Of a DNA stretch of 64,000 bases, positions 44,517-53,417 are shown piece after piece; the first letter of the stretch is position 1; every line of letters starts with the position of its first letter. Origin of the DNA: Haloterrigena salifodinae. GTDB taxonomy: Archaea; Halobacteriota; Halobacteria; Halobacteriales; Natrialbaceae. The notes under the pieces were generated by a model that did not search any database, was not told the DNA's origin, and saw nothing but the letters and a program-made list of their open reading frames with translations. Where the stretch lies: the NCBI RefSeq assembly GCF_003977755.1, contig NZ_RQWN01000001.1, positions 512,995 to 576,994 on the forward strand, in the 5' to 3' direction. The translations under genes were made by a program, and so were the position numbers.

Positions 44517-44540
44517 ACACCCTCGCAAACGCGAGGGTGT
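44517..44540. terminator. Perfect inverted repeat between convergent genes
   Basis: ACACCCTCGC (44517-44526) pairs fully with GCGAGGGTGT (44531-44540) across an AAAC loop, 120 bp after the zinc-knuckle gene and 64 bp after the tatA stop. Its location suggests a bidirectional terminator, although there is no T-run. The outer bases also resemble the origin box end ACACCCCTCG. Confidence 0.5.
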
Positions 44541-44603
44541 AAATGATATTGGACGCGAGGAAATGGGACGACCGGTCGACGACGGCCGTTCTCGAGCGCG
44601 AGA

Positions 44604-44852
44604 TTACGACTGCGTCTCGGTCGCCGTCTCCGTCTCGACGTCGGGGGCGGCGGTAGCGGCGTCGTTTCGGTACTCCTCGAGTTCCTGCTCGACTTTCGCC
44701 TGGCCTTTCTTGAACTCGCCGGTCGATTCGCCGATGGATCGCGCGAGTTTCGGGATCTTCTGTGCGCCGAACAGCAGGATCGCGACCCCGACGATGATCA
44801 GTAGTTCTGGGGCCCCGGGCGTCGGGACGAACAGCGGTGCGATCGATGTCAC
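44604..44852 (-). CDS. tatA: Twin-arginine translocase subunit TatA
   Basis: 82 aa. A single membrane helix (APELLIIVGVAILLFGAQ) is followed by the LFGAQKIPKLARSIGES hinge and amphipathic helix that define TatA/E, then an acidic tail. It forms the pore for folded Tat substrates such as the GH3 enzyme and lipoproteins in this window. Haloarchaea rely heavily on Tat export. Confidence 0.95.
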   Translation of the reverse strand: MTSIAPLFVPTPGAPELLIIVGVAILLFGAQKIPKLARSIGESTGEFKKGQAKVEQELEEYRNDAATAAPDVETETATETQS

Positions 44853-45124
44853 GTCTTGACTGCCTATCGGTGTGCATGTAGTCTTTTCCTCTCAACGGAT
44901 CGCCCCCGGTCTGCGACCGCTCGGTCTACTCGTCCGTCCTCACGGGTGCTTCGGGCACGCTATCCGCCGAATCCGGCTCACTCTCCAGTTCGTTCCCCGG
45001 GAGCGCGCTCGGGCGTGACCGGATACTGACGCTTCGGCCGGTGAAAAGACAGAATCGAATCGACGTACTCCGATATCTCCGCCTCGTACTCGAGTGCTAG
45101 CCAGTGCGCGTTGAACGGCGCGGC

Positions 45125-46453
45125 TCAGTCGTCGGCCGCGGCCGGTTCGACTTCTTCGATACTCGAGTCAGCGCGCTCGAGGTCCTCCAGATACTCGTCG
45201 GCGTCCAGCGCGGCCTTCGAACCCATGCCGGCGGCCGTCACGGCCTGCTGGTAGTGGTAGTCGACGACGTCGCCGGCGCCGAAGATGCCGGGGACGGCGG
45301 TCTCGGTCTGGCCGCCGCCCGATCCGCCCTCGGTCTTCAGGTAGCCGTCGGCGTCCATCTCGACGCCGGTGCCCTCGAGGTAGTCGGTGTTTGGCGTGTG
45401 GCCGATGGCGAAGAAGACAGCGCCGACGTCGAACTCGAACTCGTCGGTCTCGGGGTCGTCGAGCCGGTCGGTGGGGTGGCCCTGCTCGTTTTCGACGAGG
45501 GTGACGTGGTCGACGCCCTCCTCCTGGGAGCCGTAGATCTCGATCAGCTCGGTGTTTTTCATGATCTCGATCTCACCCTCTTCGACCTTCTCCTCGACGC
45601 GGTCGACCCAGTAGTCCTCCGCGCGGAACTCGTCGCGGCGGTGGGCGATGTAGACGGTGTCGGCAAATTTCGTCAGGAAGGTGGCCTCCTCCATGGCGGC
45701 GTCGCCGCCGCCGACGACGAGCATGTCCTCACCGCGGAAGAACGCGCCGTCACAGGTCGCACAGGTCGAGAGTCCGTAGCCCATGAGTTCGTCCTCGCCG
45801 GGAATGCCGAGCGTCCGAGCGCTGGCGCCGGAGGCGGCGATGACGGCGTCGGCGGTGTAGGCGTCGCCGTTGGTCAACTCGACGCGGAACGGCCGCTGGT
45901 CCGAATCGACGGACTCGATGATGCCGTTCTTCAACTCGGCGCCGAACTGTTTGGCCTGCTCTTTCATGTTATTGACCAGTTCGGGCCCGCTGATCCCCTC
46001 GGGGAAGCCGGGGTAGTTCGCGACGTCCGTGGTGAGGGTGAGCTGGCCGCCGGGCTCGTCGCCCTCGATGACCAGCGGCTCGTTGTTCGATCGGCCGGCG
46101 TAGATCGCGGCGGTGAGGCCGGCGATCCCGGTGCCAGCGATGATCAGTTTGCGGTGCTCGAGGACCTCGCCGTCCTCGGTATCGTCCTCGATGCCGAGCT
46201 TCTCATCCAGTTCGCCGGTCTCGTCGAGCGCGCTGGTGTCGTCCCAGCCGCCGATGAGTTCGTCGTCGATGAACACTTCGGGCGCGGTCTTGCGGCCGTC
46301 GGCGCGCTCGACCATCTCCTCGAAGAGGTCGTCGTCGCCCGTGACGTTGTACGTCTCGTACTCGACGTCCTTGCTGTCGAACAGGTCCTTTGCCTTCTCG
46401 CAGTACGGACAGTCCTCTTTGGTATAGATTTCGACGCGAGGCTGCTCGCTCAT
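45125..46453 (-). CDS. Glutaredoxin-thioredoxin reductase fusion
   Basis: 442 aa. Residues 1-85 are a complete glutaredoxin domain with active site EDCPYCEKAK (Cys15, Cys18) and cis-Pro in KTAPEVFIDD. Residues 100-442 are a thioredoxin-reductase-type flavoprotein with FAD motif AGTGIAGLTAA, active site STCATCDGAFF (Cys231, Cys234), NADPH motif VVGGGDAAMEEA and C-terminal FGAGDVVDY. The fusion could pass electrons from NADPH through the flavoprotein to its own glutaredoxin domain, a compact thiol-reduction system. A short His-rich-free hinge joins the two (about 85-100). Confidence 0.93.
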   Translation of the reverse strand: MSEQPRVEIYTKEDCPYCEKAKDLFDSKDVEYETYNVTGDDDLFEEMVERADGRKTAPEVFIDDELIGGWDDTSALDETGELDEKLGIEDDTEDGEVLEHRKLIIAGTGIAGLTAAIYAGRSNNEPLVIEGDEPGGQLTLTTDVANYPGFPEGISGPELVNNMKEQAKQFGAELKNGIIESVDSDQRPFRVELTNGDAYTADAVIAASGASARTLGIPGEDELMGYGLSTCATCDGAFFRGEDMLVVGGGDAAMEEATFLTKFADTVYIAHRRDEFRAEDYWVDRVEEKVEEGEIEIMKNTELIEIYGSQEEGVDHVTLVENEQGHPTDRLDDPETDEFEFDVGAVFFAIGHTPNTDYLEGTGVEMDADGYLKTEGGSGGGQTETAVPGIFGAGDVVDYHYQQAVTAAGMGSKAALDADEYLEDLERADSSIEEVEPAAADD

Positions 46454-46582
46454 GTATCTGGGTTGGGGTAGAGCGCCTAAACCCCTTGCGTTCTCAGCAA
46501 TCTCAAGTGGTTGCTACGACGCGCCGGCGCCGTCGTTCGATCTCCGCTCGCGGTCGCGAGGCGTATCGCGTCTCGCTATTGC

Positions 46583-47878
46583 TTACGAAGCACGAGGCGC
46601 CCCACTCTCGACGAACTCGACGGTCACGGCCACGTCGCGGTCGGTCCGGTCCTCGAGGCCGGCCTCGAGGGTCGAGACGAGGGTCGGATACGGAACGTCA
46701 GCGGGTCGCTGGACGACGACGGTGACCGCCGGCTCACCGTCGGTCCCAGGACCGACGAACTCGGTGCGCACCTCGACGAGCTCGAGGTCGTCGTACGCGT
46801 CGTCCTCGAGGACGGTCCGCACCTCGTCGTTGACGGCGTTCTGGTGGCCGACGTACTGGCCGATGACCAACCCGCCGGCAGCGAAGACGAGCATGCCGAC
46901 GACGGCGGCGATGAGGAGGGTATCGAGCCACTCGCCGGGAACGTTGTCACGGAGCGATCCCTGCGTCCAGCCGTCAGGCCGGTAGCCCAGATACCAGAAG
47001 ACTGCGAGGCCGGCGAAGAGGATCGACGTGGCGTTGACGGCGACCAGCGCGCCGGCGCCGACGGCGACAGTCGTCTCGCCCCAGGCCAGCCCGATGCCGA
47101 CCGCCGCGGCCGCCGGGATGAGCGCGACGGCGATCATCACGCCGACCAGCGAGACGGGGATTGCCGTCGCGAGGCCGAACGCACCGGCGGCGCCGGCGCA
47201 GACGCCGACCACAAGCGCGAGCAGCCCCGGCGAGATCCGGTTCTGGACCTGCACGATGGCCGTGATGTCGATCGTTGAGGGAACGATCCCGCCGGACCGG
47301 ACCAACCACGCGAACGCGAAGGCGCTAGCGATGGCGACGACGAGCCCCATCGCCAGCGAGGTGAGTCCGCCGGCGATCATGTCGCGGTCGTCGAGCACGA
47401 GGCCGACGGTCCCCGTCAGCGCGGCGCTGACCTGCGGCGCGATCACCATCGAGCCGACGACGATCGCCGGCGAGTCCAGCAGCAAGCCCGCCGTCGCGAC
47501 GATCGCGCTCAGAACCGTCATCGCGTAGTAGGTGACGCGACCAGGAGTCATGTTCAGCGCCCGCGTGCGGATCTCCTCGCGGGCGATGCTATCGTCTTCC
47601 TCCTGTCCGTTGACGTACCGTTCCTCGAGTTCCTCGATTCGCGGCGTCCGGGCCGTCTCGATCGAGGAGACGACGATGAAGTCGTCATCGACGCCGGCCT
47701 CGCGCAGCGACGTGAGCACGCTGTCGACCGCCTGGGTCGGGACCGGGAACGTGACGAGTTCGCCCTCCCCTCGGTCGCTGCTCTCGTTCGTTCGAACGTA
47801 ATCGAGGCCCTCGTCCTCGAGCACGTCGAGCGCTGCGTCCCGTGTTTCGGCCGGGACGAACACCTGCAGTAGTCGCAC
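46583..47878 (-). CDS. DUF389/TIGR00341 membrane protein
   Basis: 431 aa. An N-terminal ACT-like soluble domain (MRLLQVFVPAETRDAALDVL, about 1-75) precedes a membrane domain with about seven helices (VTYYAMTVLSAIVATAGLLL, SLAMGLVVAIASAFAFAW, LLALVVGVCAGAAGAFGLAT). A C-terminal soluble segment follows. This matches the TIGR00341 haloarchaeal/bacterial proteins of unknown function. No partner gene lies in the same operon. Confidence 0.88.
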   Translation of the reverse strand: MRLLQVFVPAETRDAALDVLEDEGLDYVRTNESSDRGEGELVTFPVPTQAVDSVLTSLREAGVDDDFIVVSSIETARTPRIEELEERYVNGQEEDDSIAREEIRTRALNMTPGRVTYYAMTVLSAIVATAGLLLDSPAIVVGSMVIAPQVSAALTGTVGLVLDDRDMIAGGLTSLAMGLVVAIASAFAFAWLVRSGGIVPSTIDITAIVQVQNRISPGLLALVVGVCAGAAGAFGLATAIPVSLVGVMIAVALIPAAAAVGIGLAWGETTVAVGAGALVAVNATSILFAGLAVFWYLGYRPDGWTQGSLRDNVPGEWLDTLLIAAVVGMLVFAAGGLVIGQYVGHQNAVNDEVRTVLEDDAYDDLELVEVRTEFVGPGTDGEPAVTVVVQRPADVPYPTLVSTLEAGLEDRTDRDVAVTVEFVESGAPRAS

Positions 47879-48123
47879 TGGCGACGGAAACGAGTCGTCG
47901 CGTGATACCTATGCGGTCGTTATACTGTTGTTTCCGATCGTTTCTTCCCGGTTACCGTCGGAGTCGCGCGCGCCGCCGTGCCGGTGCTGCCGACGGTGGC
48001 GCGGCGTCGAGTCCCGGCTCCGCTTCCCCGTCAGTGATAGTGGAAGGCGACCCCCGGCGCCGATCCGCTGCTGCCAGCCGAGCGAGACAACGCACTTACG
48101 GTCTCGACCGACGAGTATCGACC

Positions 48124-48408
48124 ATGGCTGCGGATCTCGAGGAGAAGACGGATCGCTACGGCGAGTTGCTCGCGGAGGCCCTCGAGGCGGCGTCGGTCGC
48201 GCCGCCGGAGGGGACCCCGATGGCCGAGGCGGCGGCCGAATGTTACGAGATGGCATCGTCGTACCTCGAGGACGGCCGTCACTTCCGCGAGGAGGACGAC
48301 CTCGTCAACGCGCTGGCATCGTTCTCCTACGGCCACGCGTGGCTCGACGCGGGCGCTCGAGTCGGCCTGTTCGACGTGCCGACTGAGGGTCACCTATTTA
48401 CGGTCTAG
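48124..48408 (+). CDS. DUF357-family protein
   Basis: 94 aa, all-helical (ADLEEKTDRYGELLAEALEA, then EAAAECYEMASSYLEDGRHF), ATG at 48124. The sequence fits the archaeal DUF357 family, which contains small helical bundles of unknown role. The start was chosen at the first methionine that keeps the helical N-terminus. It precedes the TFB gene at 48810 by about 400 bp. Confidence 0.82.
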   Translation: MAADLEEKTDRYGELLAEALEAASVAPPEGTPMAEAAAECYEMASSYLEDGRHFREEDDLVNALASFSYGHAWLDAGARVGLFDVPTEGHLFTV

Positions 48409-48708
48409 CGGTCCGCTCGCGGCCAGCGAGCCGCGTCGGCTTCGAGAGCGAGGAACCGGAGCACGGACGGCGAGACGCGATACCAATACATTTGGACACT
48501 ACACTTCTGTAGCTCGCTGTTGTAGGATCAACTGCGATGATGGGACGCGCCAACCGAGTCGGGCCGAGTTCGCCGGCGGGTAACTCGCACTGCCGGATCG
48601 TCGGCGGAGTGCGTCGTCGCGGCACCCCTGGAATCCACACGAGTAACAGCAATATAACCGCAACATATATAATAGAAAATCCGAACAGTTTATAAGACAG
48701 GCGAAACC
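48409..48708. other. Intergenic region upstream of tfb
   Basis: The first 230 bp show no gene or repeat I can support. From about 48640 the sequence becomes AT-rich (CAACATATATAATAG, then TTTATAAGACAGG), an expected property of a promoter zone. The tfb TATA box itself follows at 48709. Confidence 0.4.
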
Positions 48709-48790
48709 TTTATATGGTTTACGGCCTTACTCTATGTTAGCTGAGGCGACCGGGTTTCTTCTGGTTACCCCACCCGGGAGCCCCGAGTAA
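48709..48790 (+). promoter_or_regulatory. tfb promoter with possible 18-codon upstream ORF
   Basis: GCGAAACCTTTATATGG around 48702-48717 is a good BRE/TATA combination. An ATG at 48734 opens an 18-codon ORF (MLAEATGFLLVTPPGSPE) that stops at 48788-48790, 19 bases before the TFB start codon. The segment can also fold: CCGGGT (48750-48755) with ACCCGG (48772-48777). The predicted transcription start falls near the ATG, so the small ORF could be leaderless. Confidence 0.45.
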
Positions 48791-48809
48791 CGCACCCGAT
48801 ACATACACC

Positions 48810-49781
48810 ATGACAGACACTACCATCAAAACGTACTCAGGCGAGACGGAGAGCGAGGAGACGACCGAACAGTCGGGGGAGCAAGAGCGCTGCCCCGAGT
48901 GTGGCGGCCGAGTCGTATCGGACGCCGAACACGCTGAGACGGTCTGTGAAGACTGCGGTCTCGTCGTCGAGGAAGACGAGATCGACCGCGGCCCCGAGTG
49001 GCGGGCCTTTGACGCCGCCGAGAAGGACGAGAAGTCCCGCGTCGGCGCGCCGACGACGAACATGATGCACGACCAGGGCCTCTCGACGAACATCGGCTGG
49101 CAGGACAAGGACGCCTACGGGCGGGCCCTCTCGAGTCGCCAGCGCCAGAAGATGCAGCGTCTGCGCACCTGGAACGAGCGGTTCCGCACCCGCGACTCCA
49201 AGGAGCGCAACCTCAAGCAGGCGCTGGGCGAGATCGACCGGATGGCAAGCGCGCTCGGCCTCCCGGAGAACGTCCGCGAGACCGCCAGCGTGATCTACCG
49301 CCGCGCACTCGAGGAGGACCTGCTGCCGGGTCGTTCGATCGAGGGCGTCGCGACGGCCTCGCTGTACGCCGCCGCACGACAGGCCGGCACGCCGCGTAGC
49401 TTAGACGAGATCTCGGCCGTCAGCCGCGTCGAGAAGATGGAGCTGACCCGCACGTACCGGTACATCATCCGGGAACTCGGCCTCGAAGTCAAGCCGGCCG
49501 ACCCCGAACACTACGTGCCGCGGTTCGTCAGCGACCTCGACCTCTCGGACGAGACCGAGCGCATGGCTCGCGAGTTGCTCGAGTCGGCCCGTCAGGAGGG
49601 CGTCCACAGCGGCAAGTCGCCGGTCGGCCTCGCGGCCGCCGCGGTCTACGCCGCCGCCCTGCTGACCAACGAAAAGGTTACCCAGAACGACGTCAGCGAA
49701 GTCGCCAGCATCTCCGAGGTCACGATCCGCAACCGCTACAAGGAGTTGCTCGAGGCCTCCGACACGGCAGCCCCAGCGTAA
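48810..49781 (+). CDS. tfb: Transcription initiation factor IIB (TFB)
   Basis: 323 aa. An acidic N-tail precedes the zinc ribbon RCPECGGRVVSDAEHAETVC plus EDCG (about 27-52). A B-reader/linker follows, and two cyclin-fold repeats, each about 90 residues (ASVIYRRALEEDLLPGRSIE and ELLESARQEGVHSGKSPVGL), bind TBP and BRE. Haloarchaea carry several TFB paralogues with different promoter preferences; the number for this paralogue cannot be assigned. Confidence 0.96.
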   Translation: MTDTTIKTYSGETESEETTEQSGEQERCPECGGRVVSDAEHAETVCEDCGLVVEEDEIDRGPEWRAFDAAEKDEKSRVGAPTTNMMHDQGLSTNIGWQDKDAYGRALSSRQRQKMQRLRTWNERFRTRDSKERNLKQALGEIDRMASALGLPENVRETASVIYRRALEEDLLPGRSIEGVATASLYAAARQAGTPRSLDEISAVSRVEKMELTRTYRYIIRELGLEVKPADPEHYVPRFVSDLDLSDETERMARELLESARQEGVHSGKSPVGLAAAAVYAAALLTNEKVTQNDVSEVASISEVTIRNRYKELLEASDTAAPA

Positions 49782-49891
49782 ACGCCATGTTTCGGGGTCT
49801 GTCATCGGCGGTTTCGATTCGACCTCGGGTGCCGTAAGCGGTTGATTAGGAAGCGACAACACTTTTGAGGCGCGGTGTGGAATATCATGGC

Positions 49892-50071
49892 ATGGACGAA
49901 ACGACCGTGCAACTGTTGTGTCCAGAATGTGCGAAAGATTGGCAGATTTCTCCCGGCGAACTCCCCGCTGCCGCCGACATGTTTCACTGCCCCGGCTGTC
50001 ACGCCTCGCGGCGGATGTCCGAGTTCACGCGAACTGATCGGGATCTCCAGACGTTGAAACAACTCGGCTAG
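49892..50071 (+). CDS. Small zinc-ribbon protein, haloarchaeal family
   Basis: 59 aa, ATG at 49892. Two pairs of cysteines, LCPECAKDW and FHCPGCHASR, form a zinc ribbon. Its size and composition match the short haloarchaeal zinc proteins with no known function. Located 110 bp behind tfb. Confidence 0.75.
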   Translation: MDETTVQLLCPECAKDWQISPGELPAAADMFHCPGCHASRRMSEFTRTDRDLQTLKQLG

Positions 50072-50362
50072 CGATCGACCCCTTGCGGTGCGGAGCGCAA
50101 TCCGCCCACATCTTCGATTCTCTTGCGTCAGTGTCCAGTAGTAGTGACCGTTTACCGAGCCTGACTGGAGCGTTCAAACCCCCCGATGAAAGCGCTCATT
50201 ATTCGTGTAATACCCTATTGTACGCGCTTCCTTCGAGCGGTTTTGCTCCAAGTAGGGACACCTTTCCGCGATTTCTATCTGGCGACGTCCTGCCGACCAA
50301 ACTCAGGGTCCGTGCTAACGCGACTCAAGATAATAATATAACCCTGCAGTGGGTATGATTGC

Positions 50363-50605
50363 ATGGTTATGAAGAAGCAGGAGCTCATTCACCTTCACGG
50401 CCTTCTCGCGGAGGTATCGAACCAGTGCGCGGAGTGGGATGACTGTACTATCGACCTCGAGGAGTACGAGTCGCGGGGTATCCGACCGACATCGATCCAC
50501 AAGTCGAAAACTGATCACAAAGCTGCTGTCTTCGCACTCGCCGGGGGAATCACGAAGAACATGCGCGAGGGGGAGCAGGAAGCAGTCGCCGCTACTGCGG
50601 ACTGA
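50363..50605 (+). CDS. UPF0058 family protein
   Basis: 80 aa. The N-terminus MKKQELIHLHGLLAEVSNQC and the helical HKSKTDHKAAVFALAGGITK segment are typical of UPF0058, a small archaeal family conserved in halophiles and methanogens. The start is the ATG at 50363; a second ATG six bases later is equally good. Function unknown. Confidence 0.85.
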   Translation: MVMKKQELIHLHGLLAEVSNQCAEWDDCTIDLEEYESRGIRPTSIHKSKTDHKAAVFALAGGITKNMREGEQEAVAATAD

Positions 50606-50825
50606 GACAGACGACATCTCCTTCGATAACTCAACCGCTGACTGGCGAGACTCGTCTTCGCGTCGCTACGCTGGCTTCTTGTGAGCCTCGTCGGCGACGA
50701 GCGCCAATCTGCTAGGTCTCACGATACTCGCGCTGCTAGCCGTCGCGATAGTCGCCCTCCTGTCATTACTGAAGGTGTTGCTCGCGAAAGTACACTAGGA
50801 CAGTGGAGCCAGTCGAGGAGGGTAG

Positions 50826-51281
50826 TTACTCGACCAGATCCTCGAACTCGGGGAGGATCTCCTCGTCGTCGTCGGTCTCCTCGTCATCGGTCTCCGCGGT
50901 CGACGACTCCTCCGTCTCGGTGTCCGACTCCTCGTCGATCTCGTCTTCCTCGAGTTCCTCGACCTCGACGACTTCGAGGGGGATGTTCTCGAGGAGTTGG
51001 CCGATCTCCTTTCGCGCGATGCGGGAGGCGTGTTCCTCGCGCTCGACGTTGAAGACGGTCATCTCCAGTTCGAGCGCGACCAGCGCCTCGTCGGCCGCGA
51101 TGAAGGCGGGCGGGAGTTCCTCTCCCGATGGAGAGGTGCGCTCGCCCATGTTGATCTCGACGTAGTTTAAGTCAGGGTTTAACATCTCCCCCGTCTTCGA
51201 AATGGCGATGCGAATCGCCTCGTCCGGAGTTTCCACATCGAACACCGGCACGGCGGCTTCGACGACAACCCTGCAGTCCAT
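50826..51281 (-). CDS. DUF555 family protein
   Basis: 151 aa from the ATG at 51281. The conserved core (VVVEAAVPVFDVETPDEAIR, KTGEMLNPDLNYVEINMGER) matches the archaeal DUF555 family. The last 45 residues are a low-complexity acidic tail of Glu, Asp, Ser and Thr, a common halophilic extension. Function unknown. Confidence 0.85.
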   Translation of the reverse strand: MDCRVVVEAAVPVFDVETPDEAIRIAISKTGEMLNPDLNYVEINMGERTSPSGEELPPAFIAADEALVALELEMTVFNVEREEHASRIARKEIGQLLENIPLEVVEVEELEEDEIDEESDTETEESSTAETDDEETDDDEEILPEFEDLVE

Positions 51282-51486
51282 GTGCGGATATTGTGTCGCA
51301 TCCAGTATGAAAGTTCGCCTCAGGAGACAGGACACTCTGTTCGAGAGCTAGCTCTGCCCGGCGAGCGCCCCGTTGGTCGGATAGCCAGTTAATACCACGC
51401 ACTATACGGCTGATTCGATCGACCGGCCACCCGTCCGCCCCGTCGGTTCGAAAGGCAAAAGCCCGCGCCCCCGAACGGACGGCTAG

Positions 51487-52416
51487 ATGGAGACAGGGAC
51501 GATTCCGGTCGACGAACTCGGGGGCGGTCTCGACCTGTACCGCACGCTCGAGAGCGGACAGAGCTACCTCTGGCGGCGCAGCGACGGCAAGATGTACGGC
51601 GGATCGCCGGCGCCGGAGGCGTGGTACTACACCGTCGTCGACGGAGAGGTAGTCCGCGTTCGCCGCCGCGGCGGCCCCGAGGGCGATCCGACCGCCGGCG
51701 TGGCGGCCGACGCGACGACCGGCCGCCTCGAGTGGGAGTCGACCACCGACGCTAAACCGATCGTCCGCCGGCTCCTGCGCCTGGACGACGACCTCGAGGC
51801 GATCGTCGACGCGGCGCCGGACGATCCCCTCCTCCGGGAGGCCTACGAGGCCCACCGCGGGATGCGACTAGTCGACGATCCGGCCTTCGGCTGCCTGATC
51901 TCGTTTATCTGCTCGACGCAGATGCGGGTCAGCCGGATCCACACGATGGTCTCGACGCTGGCCCGCGAGTATGGCGACGCGATCGAATTCGACGGCGAGA
52001 CCTACCACGCGTTCCCCACGCCGACCCAACTCGCGGCGGCGACCGAGGCCGAACTGCGGGATCTGGGACTGGGCTACCGCGCCCCCTACGTCGTTCGCAC
52101 GGCCGAGATGGTGGCCGACGGCGAGGCCCACCCCGAGGAAGCGCGGGACCTCGAGTACGAGGCCGCGCGGGAGTGCCTGACGCGGTTCGTCGGCGTCGGC
52201 GACAAGGTCGCCGACTGCGTGCTCCTGTTCTCGCTGGGGTTCGACGAGGCCGTTCCCCTCGACACGTGGCTCAAGTCGGCTGTCGAGGAGTACTACCCCG
52301 ACTGCGACCGCGGCTCCTACGCCGCGACCTCGCGGGCGATCCGCGAGCGACTGGGCGGGGAGTACGCCGGATACGCCCAGACCTACATCTTCCACCACCT
52401 GCGGACCGGCGAGTGA
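51487..52416 (+). CDS. OGG1-type 8-oxoguanine DNA glycosylase
   Basis: 309 aa. The OGG N-domain is followed by an HhH-GPD fold; FVGVGDKVADCVLLFSLGFD includes the catalytic lysine (Lys240) and EAVPLDTWLKS the conserved aspartate (Asp259). SFICSTQMRVSRIHTMVSTL is the canonical substrate-recognition helix. It excises oxidised guanine from DNA and cleaves the strand by beta-elimination. In an aerobic halophile it is an important defence against oxidative damage. Confidence 0.93.
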   Translation: METGTIPVDELGGGLDLYRTLESGQSYLWRRSDGKMYGGSPAPEAWYYTVVDGEVVRVRRRGGPEGDPTAGVAADATTGRLEWESTTDAKPIVRRLLRLDDDLEAIVDAAPDDPLLREAYEAHRGMRLVDDPAFGCLISFICSTQMRVSRIHTMVSTLAREYGDAIEFDGETYHAFPTPTQLAAATEAELRDLGLGYRAPYVVRTAEMVADGEAHPEEARDLEYEAARECLTRFVGVGDKVADCVLLFSLGFDEAVPLDTWLKSAVEEYYPDCDRGSYAATSRAIRERLGGEYAGYAQTYIFHHLRTGE

Positions 52417-52464
52417 CGCCGTTCGCGCGGAACAATTTTGTAATACTGCTGTCAATATGCTCAT

Positions 52465-52782
52465 ATGGTCGACGGATCGATCCTCTCGCTGCTCGCGGCC
52501 GCCGGGTTCGTCGGCGCGCTCGGCGTCGCGATCAAGTACTTCGGGATGGTTCGGCTGATCGCGGGCTACGATTCCGGCCGCGTCACCGACGAGGAGGGTC
52601 CGGCGGACTTCGTCGGGACGAACACGCTGTACGTCGCTGGACTGCTGGCGATCGTCGCCGTCGTGGAGTACGCGGAACCCCTCGGTGACTCCGACCTCGT
52701 CTGGATCGTCTTCGCCGTCGCGGTGTTCGGTCTCACCGCTCGCATGATCCGCGGCGCTCGCCGGTACGAACGTCCGGCGTGA
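52465..52782 (+). CDS. Three-helix membrane protein
   Basis: 105 aa with three hydrophobic segments (ILSLLAAAGFVGALGVAI, TLYVAGLLAIVAVVEYA, LVWIVFAVAVFGLTARMI) and a short cytoplasmic loop. Codon use and a clean start support it as real. No family recognised. Located 48 bp downstream of the glycosylase gene; no evidence for a shared role. Confidence 0.78.
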   Translation: MVDGSILSLLAAAGFVGALGVAIKYFGMVRLIAGYDSGRVTDEEGPADFVGTNTLYVAGLLAIVAVVEYAEPLGDSDLVWIVFAVAVFGLTARMIRGARRYERPA

Positions 52783-52870
52783 GTAGCGCCGACGTGTTCA
52801 GAAAGAAGCGAGTCCGCACTGCTCGAGTGCGCGGTCTCGAACGTCGGTCTCACCGTCGACAGCGAGCGGT

Positions 52871-53116
52871 TCACTCGTAGTCCTCGCGACCGGTAACTGC
52901 CCAGTAGGCCTGCGAGACGAGCATAATGACGAAGATAGCTGCGAGTATGGCGGCGACGTAACGAGCGGCCGTCTCGCCGACCAGATAGTAGGCGAGTCCG
53001 CTCGCGACGAGGACGAACAGGATCGCACCGACGAGCAACTCGAGTAGTTCCCGGAGCGTCGCGCGGCTACTCGAGACGTCGAGATACTCGTCTTCGATGC
53101 GTTCGATGATGCCCAT
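52871..53116 (-). CDS. Two-helix membrane protein
   Basis: 81 aa. An acidic N-terminus (MGIIERIEDEYLDVSSS) precedes two hydrophobic segments (LLVGAILFVLVASGLAYYL and VAAILAAIFVIMLVSQAYWA). No function known. Convergent with the preceding gene. Confidence 0.78.
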   Translation of the reverse strand: MGIIERIEDEYLDVSSSRATLRELLELLVGAILFVLVASGLAYYLVGETAARYVAAILAAIFVIMLVSQAYWAVTGREDYE

Positions 53117-53219
53117 AGTCGTGTCCTATCGTGTTCGGTTCCCGAGTCAAAAGAACTCCTCGAGTGTGATCTGATCCCGCTTTAGCGGTCACGCTCGAGC
53201 CGTATAAGAGAATACGAGA

Positions 53220-53356
53220 CAGGAACACCCCCTATCGCGGCAACAGGGGATTCCACGGCCTCCCCAGCCGATTCGCTCACTTCTCCCTCGCACGGCTCCG
53301 TCGGTCGCACCTCGCTTCGCTCGGACGCCCGACAGCGCGCGCCACGGCGTGGGGTC
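53220..53356. repeat. Third copy of the intergenic repeat element
   Basis: GCGGCAACAGGGG, CCTCCCCAGCCGATTCGCTC and GACAGCGCGCGCCACGG occur in the same order as in the right-hand copy at 4712-4877, with a different sequence in between. The region lies before the acylphosphatase gene and encodes nothing. Its presence at two sites 48 kb apart supports a dispersed family. Confidence 0.7.
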
Positions 53357-53417
53357 GGTCGGGCAGCACTCGCATCGTAGAGTCGACTTTTTGCCGCTCG
53401 CGGTCGATCCCTCGCAT

